Part shown: positions 58,519-64,000 of the stretch, one piece after another
Numbering within the stretch: the stretch's first letter is position 1
How the letters are laid out: each line of letters begins with the position of its first letter
Source of the DNA: Ctenosaura bakeri
Taxonomy: Eukaryota; Chordata; Lepidosauria; Squamata; Iguanidae
Length of the DNA stretch: 64,000 bases
NCBI GenBank assembly: GCA_948474755.1
Contig: CAOLHI010001827.1
Span: 62,001 to 126,000 of the forward strand
Reading direction: 5' to 3'
Program-made: the position numbers and the translations under genes
The notes under the pieces: model-generated
Database searches by the model: none
What the model was told of the DNA's origin: nothing
The model's input: only the letters and a program-made list of their open reading frames with translations

Positions 58519-59239
58519 TTTCTTTTTCTATCACATCCATTTTTAAATAAAGTTCTTTCTATTTCATTTCCTCATTTGCACATTTTTGTCTGTGTGCATT
58601 AAATTTCGTACGCATTTCCATCCAAACAAAAATTCAAATTTTGTGCAATTTCTGATAATATTCACATTTTAAAGTATTTTCCACCAATATATGCATTTTT
58701 GTATGCAGTTTTCCCTGATACATATATATTTTCTACTGGTGAAATTTACATTTTCATCCATATTATACTGCAGACCACATTAATGTTACCACCATCCCCA
58801 GAGACTGGAAGGTATGAGCAGGGCAGAGGAGCAACAGATGTCAGAGTTAATGAAATGAAACAAAAGGAAGAGGGAAGAGGTGGAGATAACGGGCAAAATG
58901 GAAGATTGGTGTTATGAAGTGAGAACAAATGGAATAGCAAAGAAAAATTGAGAAAATGGCTGATGGCAGTCACTGACTTACCGTGGACTCTAATTCAGTA
59001 ATAAGAATCACGGGTTTTTGGAGGGGAAAACAGATTTATCTGTGTAGAGCAGCTGGAGATCTTATCTCATTTATTTTGGTCTTAAGCTCTGTTCTATGAC
59101 AGACAACATTGAATTGTCTGAAATTGTCATAGAGCAGAGGTTCTATGATTATTTCAAACTGAATTCAATACTGAATTATTTCAGCAGGCATTCAGTACAT
59201 GATTTTTGGCCTGGCTGATGAAAGGTTCTGGCAATTTTC
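58519..59239. other. Unique DNA, nothing recognised
   Basis: No repeats or coding signal. Confidence 0.45.
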
Positions 59240-59440
59240 AACTATGTAGCATTTGTGAATGCTTGTGTTTTAATTGTGTATTTTAATTTTTTTTAAATTA
59301 TTATCTGATTGTTTAATTTATGTTTTAACTTTTATATTTCATGATTTTTAGCTATTTTTTAATGAATGTAAGCCACTTTGATTCTTTACCAGGAAAAAAG
59401 TGGGATATAAACAATGATAACAACAACCACAAATTCTGTC
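59240..59440 (+). mobile_element. L2-type LINE 3' end
   Basis: T-rich stretch, then TGTAAGCCACTTTGATTC...AAAAAAGTGGGATATAAACA, and a tail of ATAACAACAACC. This is the L2 3' terminus, as at 41090. Confidence 0.7.
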
Positions 59441-61013
59441 TACTGAACTGCGCAAAATCGCAGTGATTTTGGCACACAAACATGAAAGTATGCATCATCT
59501 GGATTAGTGAAGGCAGCTGTAAGCAACACCAAAGAAAAAACAATGAATTACATAGTTTTATTTCTTGGGTTAAATGACGAGGTCATATAAGAAGAATCTA
59601 TTTAATATTATTTGATTTATATTAAAATAAAGAGAATGTATATTCCTTTTAATATTTCCTTGTGGATTTTTAGGCTCTCTGCAACTGAAATAACATTGTG
59701 TATTTCACAAAGTACATCTCATACAGTTCACACACACATACATACATACACATATATCTCATGCCATTTGATAGCACATTTTTACACTGTCCTCTCATCA
59801 TGTAAAGGTTGCCTATTGGGCCTCTGCTAGAAACAATTTGCCATGAATGGCATCCATCAGTGCTATTCTCCCTTCGTCTGATATTCCTCTGGGAAGGGAA
59901 GGAGAGGGGAAGGATTCAGATTCAAGAGGATTTGCCTCTCTGTATGCAAGTCTTCCAACACTGCTTGAATGTCAGAAAAGATTTTCCCTTCCACAGAGGA
60001 CATCTCCAGATCTGACCTCTGTCTAAACAGGGTTTTTGTTTTTGTTTTCTAAAAGAGCTCTCCGTATTTGCAACTGAATAGTTGCACTTCCAGCATCTTT
60101 CACAGGGACTTTATCTTTGTCTCGCAATCTGATTCACAGGCCAGTTTGTTGAATAATGCACAAAGCCTCAATTTATCAAGACTTCTTAGCTCCTGTCACC
60201 AATGCACAAATTTGCATCCATTTTACAACCTCATTGCTAATTGTTATTTGCAAAAGGGGTAGTGCTGTAATGCCAGCAATCACTTTCTGCTATTTTATGA
60301 ATATTCATGAGTCCTTTGTAGACAACACTGGCATCAGTATTTACTGCTTAATTTCTTTATTGTGTAGTCCTATTTTCCTTTATTTATTAGGCTTTTGCCA
60401 CTGCTGCAGAAGCCATTATCACAATAATGAAGCCATCTTTACTTCACTCTGTGGATATTTTATAACAAAGTATCACTTGTCCAACCTATTTCAAATTATG
60501 CTAGTGATCTTTTAATATTAATAGTCACTTTTAGTCTCCAAAAAAAAATCTAAACAAGTATCCATGCCAGTTCTGGAGCTGGTTACAGCAATCCTTCTTG
60601 ATTTCTCTGTGAATGTCCAAAAGAAAGATAAAGAGGGAGGGAGGGAGATTCAGATTTGTAGGCCGGGAAGCCTTGTGTGTATCAGTAGAAAAGCTGCCAA
60701 TAGTGCATTGTGAGAAGTATACAAAATAGTGGTTGTAGCTAATCTCAATTGTGGCTTCTGATTAAACTTTAACTCTGATTCCTAATTTAAAGTTATATGA
60801 CAAGAAGGTTTATTTTTATTCATTTTCCTCATCAGTTTCACCATCAGCCCATATTTCACCACCAGTATAGTCCTAAGGAACTAGATCAATTAAGGTCAAT
60901 CCAGTTAAAGCTCTGATGGTTGAGAAACAGCCATTTCAGCTAACACCACTCCCTCTTGCCCCCCTTGGCCAGAACCTTATCATGATTCACCAAGCTATGC
61001 ACATTAGTCCCCC
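59441..61013. other. Unique DNA, nothing recognised
   Basis: Contains a short CATA-rich run near 59737-59755 and a GGGA run near 60640. The 119-codon plus frame at 60156-60515 is Ile/Leu/Phe/Cys-rich without a domain. Confidence 0.4.
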
Positions 61014-62105
61014 CTTTTTTTTTTTTAAATTTCATGCCTTTTATTTTGTTTTCTTTTTATACATATATAATTTTTATTTTAAAAAAGTTATAGATATCCA
61101 TATTTACAAATCTCCTAGTAAAAAAGAAAAAAGAACATTCATTAATATTTTACAAACATATATAAAACAAAACAAAAAAATGTCAAATTTGTATATCCAA
61201 AAAAATTAATCAAAATAACATTTATATATATATCTCTGATTTTTGTCTTGCACTATAGTATATTGCTTTTACTTGTACTATATCTATGTCATGACATATC
61301 AGATTTAAACATAAAAAGTTTGCTTAAATTAATTTCTTATTGGTTATAAACTCCATCCTTATACATTTGTGATTCTTCTACTTATACATATACCTATACA
61401 AATTCGACTTCCTTCCTTCCTTTCTCTTGTTTGGTTGATTAGTTATTTTTCCAAGTTTCCTCTGATACTGTCATATTTCTAGTGACTTGCCTTATTACTC
61501 TTAGTTTTAACCCTTCCCTTTTCTCATACAAATTGTCATCTCTTCTCTCTCTCTACATTCTTATTTTTCATATTTCCATCTGTATCTCCCATTTTTCTTG
61601 TATGTATCTTTTAATTGGTTTCATTTCATCATGATTTTTCCCTTTTGTCTCGCCTTTAAGAGCCATTAGTCAGATCGTCCATCAGTATCAATTCTACTAG
61701 TTTGGTTTCCCATTCATCTATATCTGGAACCATTTCACTCTTCCAATATTTTGCATATATAATTCTTGCTGTGGAGACCATGTACATTATGACTCTCCAG
61801 TATTTCATATGATCTTTCTCTATTTGGTGTAACATATTTAAAAGAAAGATCTCTGAGGACAAAGGGATATTAATTTGCAATGTTTCCATTATTTTCTTGT
61901 GAATATTTTTCCAATATTTGTTGACTTTGGGGCACGACCACCACATGCGAAAAAATGTTCCTTCTTCTTCCTTGTATTTCCAGCATTTACTGGGAGTCTT
62001 GTATATTTTCTTTAACTTTGCTGGGTCTAAATACCATCTATAGAGCATCTTATAATGGTTTTCTTTCAGGTTTTGGGCCAGCACATTAGCCCAAATTTTT
62101 AACAA
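61014..62105 (-). mobile_element. L1 LINE, 5'-truncated 3' end
   Basis: The poly(A) tail appears as T12 at 61015-61026. About 630 bp of AT-rich 3' untranslated region follows, then a 149-codon minus frame (61656-62105). This is the C-terminal part of L1 ORF2: HYKMLYRWYLDPAKLKKIYK, then CWKYKEEEGTFFRMWWSCP (the Cys/His-rich region), YWKNIHKKI and ARIIYAKYWKSE. The frame is open across the whole remaining segment, so this copy is not very old. The endonuclease and reverse transcriptase are missing, so it is immobile. Confidence 0.85.
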
Positions 62106-64000
62106 TTAGCAAAATTAAAGGATGCCCTTGCTCCAACCTTCAATCTTCCTCTAGCCCAAAGATGTTCATTGAGACCAAAAGGAATTGGTAGAGACATGCA
62201 ATCAGGAGCAATCAGTCGCTTAAACAAAAGAAAAATCAACATTCAGGGGACTTTTAACCCTACATAAACTCTACATATAGGTGTACTGCAATGCATCTTA
62301 CATCTCAGACACAGAGTCAGGCTAGTAGTCACTAACTAAAACAAAATTACCTTAAATCCAATTACTAGATCAAACTAGAGTAGACCTACTAACTCAATGG
62401 AATGTAAACAATTATTGACTTAACAAATTATTATTGACTCAATGGGTTTACTTTACCCAGGATTAATAATAGAATTAAGATAACATCTAACTTGTAGAAT
62501 TATTATATGTTACATTTTGGGTTTGGTATGGTTTAATCATTGGAAAAGTAACCTTGTGACTTTAATTCTGAGAATCCCTTAGGCAGCATGCCCAGTTTAG
62601 TCATAAAAATAATTTTTCCAGAATGTGGTATGGCTTCTCAAAGACTTTGAGTAACTTGAATTTATTATTTGTCCTAAAAAGCAAGCATTTCAACTAATAT
62701 ACTTCATTGTTCTTCCCCATCTATTTTGTAAGGGAGATTTAATTGTATTCCACATACAAATTACCTATCTCCTTGTCACCCTAAAAAGTTGCCCTAAAAG
62801 TGTGTTGTTGCCCTAAAGCTGTGCTGCACACATTAGTACTATGTGGTTATTATAGAGATAAAAGAATTAGTTATTAGTTCTGCTTTGATTACTCCTTTCC
62901 CAGGATGATCTTTAGAGCGGTATGACTATACATACGGTCTTTTGTTAACTGAATCAGTCACTAAATTTGTATTTCAAGCTATAAAAATTCAAAAACAACT
63001 TCTGCAGCATCATTATACACTACTACTTGTTTTAATTTTGTCTTTGTCTTGTTAAAAATTTTAAGCAAGGAACGATTTTCTTAGTTGGTTCTCCTCTACT
63101 TTTGTTGAGATTTTTCTTTTCTTGATATTGTATAGGCAAAACATTTTTTAATATAGTCTGTTGATTATTAATAACTTTGATACTTATACTGACATAAGTC
63201 AAAGTGGAGATCTTTGGGTCAAGTTTCATAATGTCTTTTGTCTACAAAATAGGCAGTACTTCACCCAAAGGTCTTTCATCCATATTAATTATGCACTTTG
63301 TCAATTTACAGTCACTTATCACAATGAAAATAAAGTTTTTCAATAAACTCATTAGCACAGCCTAGTATTTTTAGAAATTATCAGATCTGCAATTAGTTTC
63401 TAAAAATACTAACCTAAGCCACTGAGGTCACTGAAAACAAGTTTATTTTGCAGATATAATATCTGAGCTACAAATAATCTGTGTGTCTCCTTCTTGTAGC
63501 TCCATGCAGTAACCAGGCTTGGAAATAACTAGTTACAAATTGCAAACAATAAATATATGCAATTAGTTCCTTCTCTCCACCCCCCCCCAATGTAACTACA
63601 GTACTCTCTTACAGTTGTAATTTAATTAAATGTAATGCTACTTCTTCTGTTGCACAGCTGTGATTTTTATTTATTTTTATAGTCATGGCTTTGTGGACTT
63701 GCTAAATGGTGGATGACAAATATAGCATGATTCAAGTATTGGCATATGTCTCATGCTGCTGCCTTATATGCTTTTGTGGCTTTTGATACAATGGTGAGAT
63801 GGGTCCAGGAGAATGCATTTTCTATTACAGATTGGCAGCTCGTAGAATTAGATATTTTCAAAGTCACTAAATTAATAAGTAGTTACTTTTGACACTGTAA
63901 CTATAATAATAACTATGTGGGACTCAAAACTATCACACTACACTCCATGCAGCTAATCTTTGTAGCAATGTCTGTGCAATGCTGCCTATAGTAATGTACT
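62106..64000. other. Unique AT-rich DNA, nothing recognised
   Basis: No repeat family, RNA gene or exon was recognised up to the end of the window. Confidence 0.45.

Overview
The window looks like nuclear DNA of a vertebrate, most likely a squamate reptile such as a lizard. It is AT-rich, full of microsatellites, and carries a repeat mix typical of squamates: CR1 and L2-type LINEs, a truncated L1, a tRNA-derived SINE ending in (CAA)n, and many short non-autonomous DNA transposons. No complete host gene, RNA gene, CRISPR array or bacterial-type operon was recognised. The species cannot be named from the sequence alone. Almost all open frames of 60-130 codons look like chance frames in non-coding DNA or fall inside transposons.

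Layout. 1-23 kb is mostly unique AT-rich DNA with scattered SINEs, two Tc1/mariner-like MITEs, two palindromic MITEs and several microsatellites. 23-26.2 kb is a nested transposon block. A minus-strand L2-like reverse-transcriptase fragment is split by a 749-bp, very GC-rich foldback element. Next come a minus-strand copy of another element family and a plus-strand CR1 fragment that is itself interrupted by a third element. 27-35 kb holds CR1 and L2 3' ends, a hAT-like insertion inside an L2 tail, and a foldback element at 29.9-30.2 kb. 35.4-39.9 kb is a dense cluster of short terminal-inverted-repeat elements, one carrying a 22-bp minisatellite of YY1-like motifs. 40-59 kb has more copies of the same elements, SINEs and L2 tails in mostly unique DNA. 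61-62.1 kb is the 3' end of a minus-strand L1. The rest to 64 kb is unique AT-rich DNA.

The most informative result is comparative. At least a dozen elements of different length and interior share the terminus GCC(A/C)TTTYCGCAC. Five of them are flanked by exact 5-bp direct repeats of the form CNNNG (CACAG, CTGAG, CTGGG, CTAAG, CTTTG), and a sixth by a one-mismatch pair (ATAGG/CTAGG). This points to one transposase system with a palindromic target preference that mobilised several unrelated interiors. Three interiors share a subterminal hairpin with paired base changes. Two short minus-strand segments with good splice-site context are given as low-confidence candidate exons. I found no convincing new protein-coding system.
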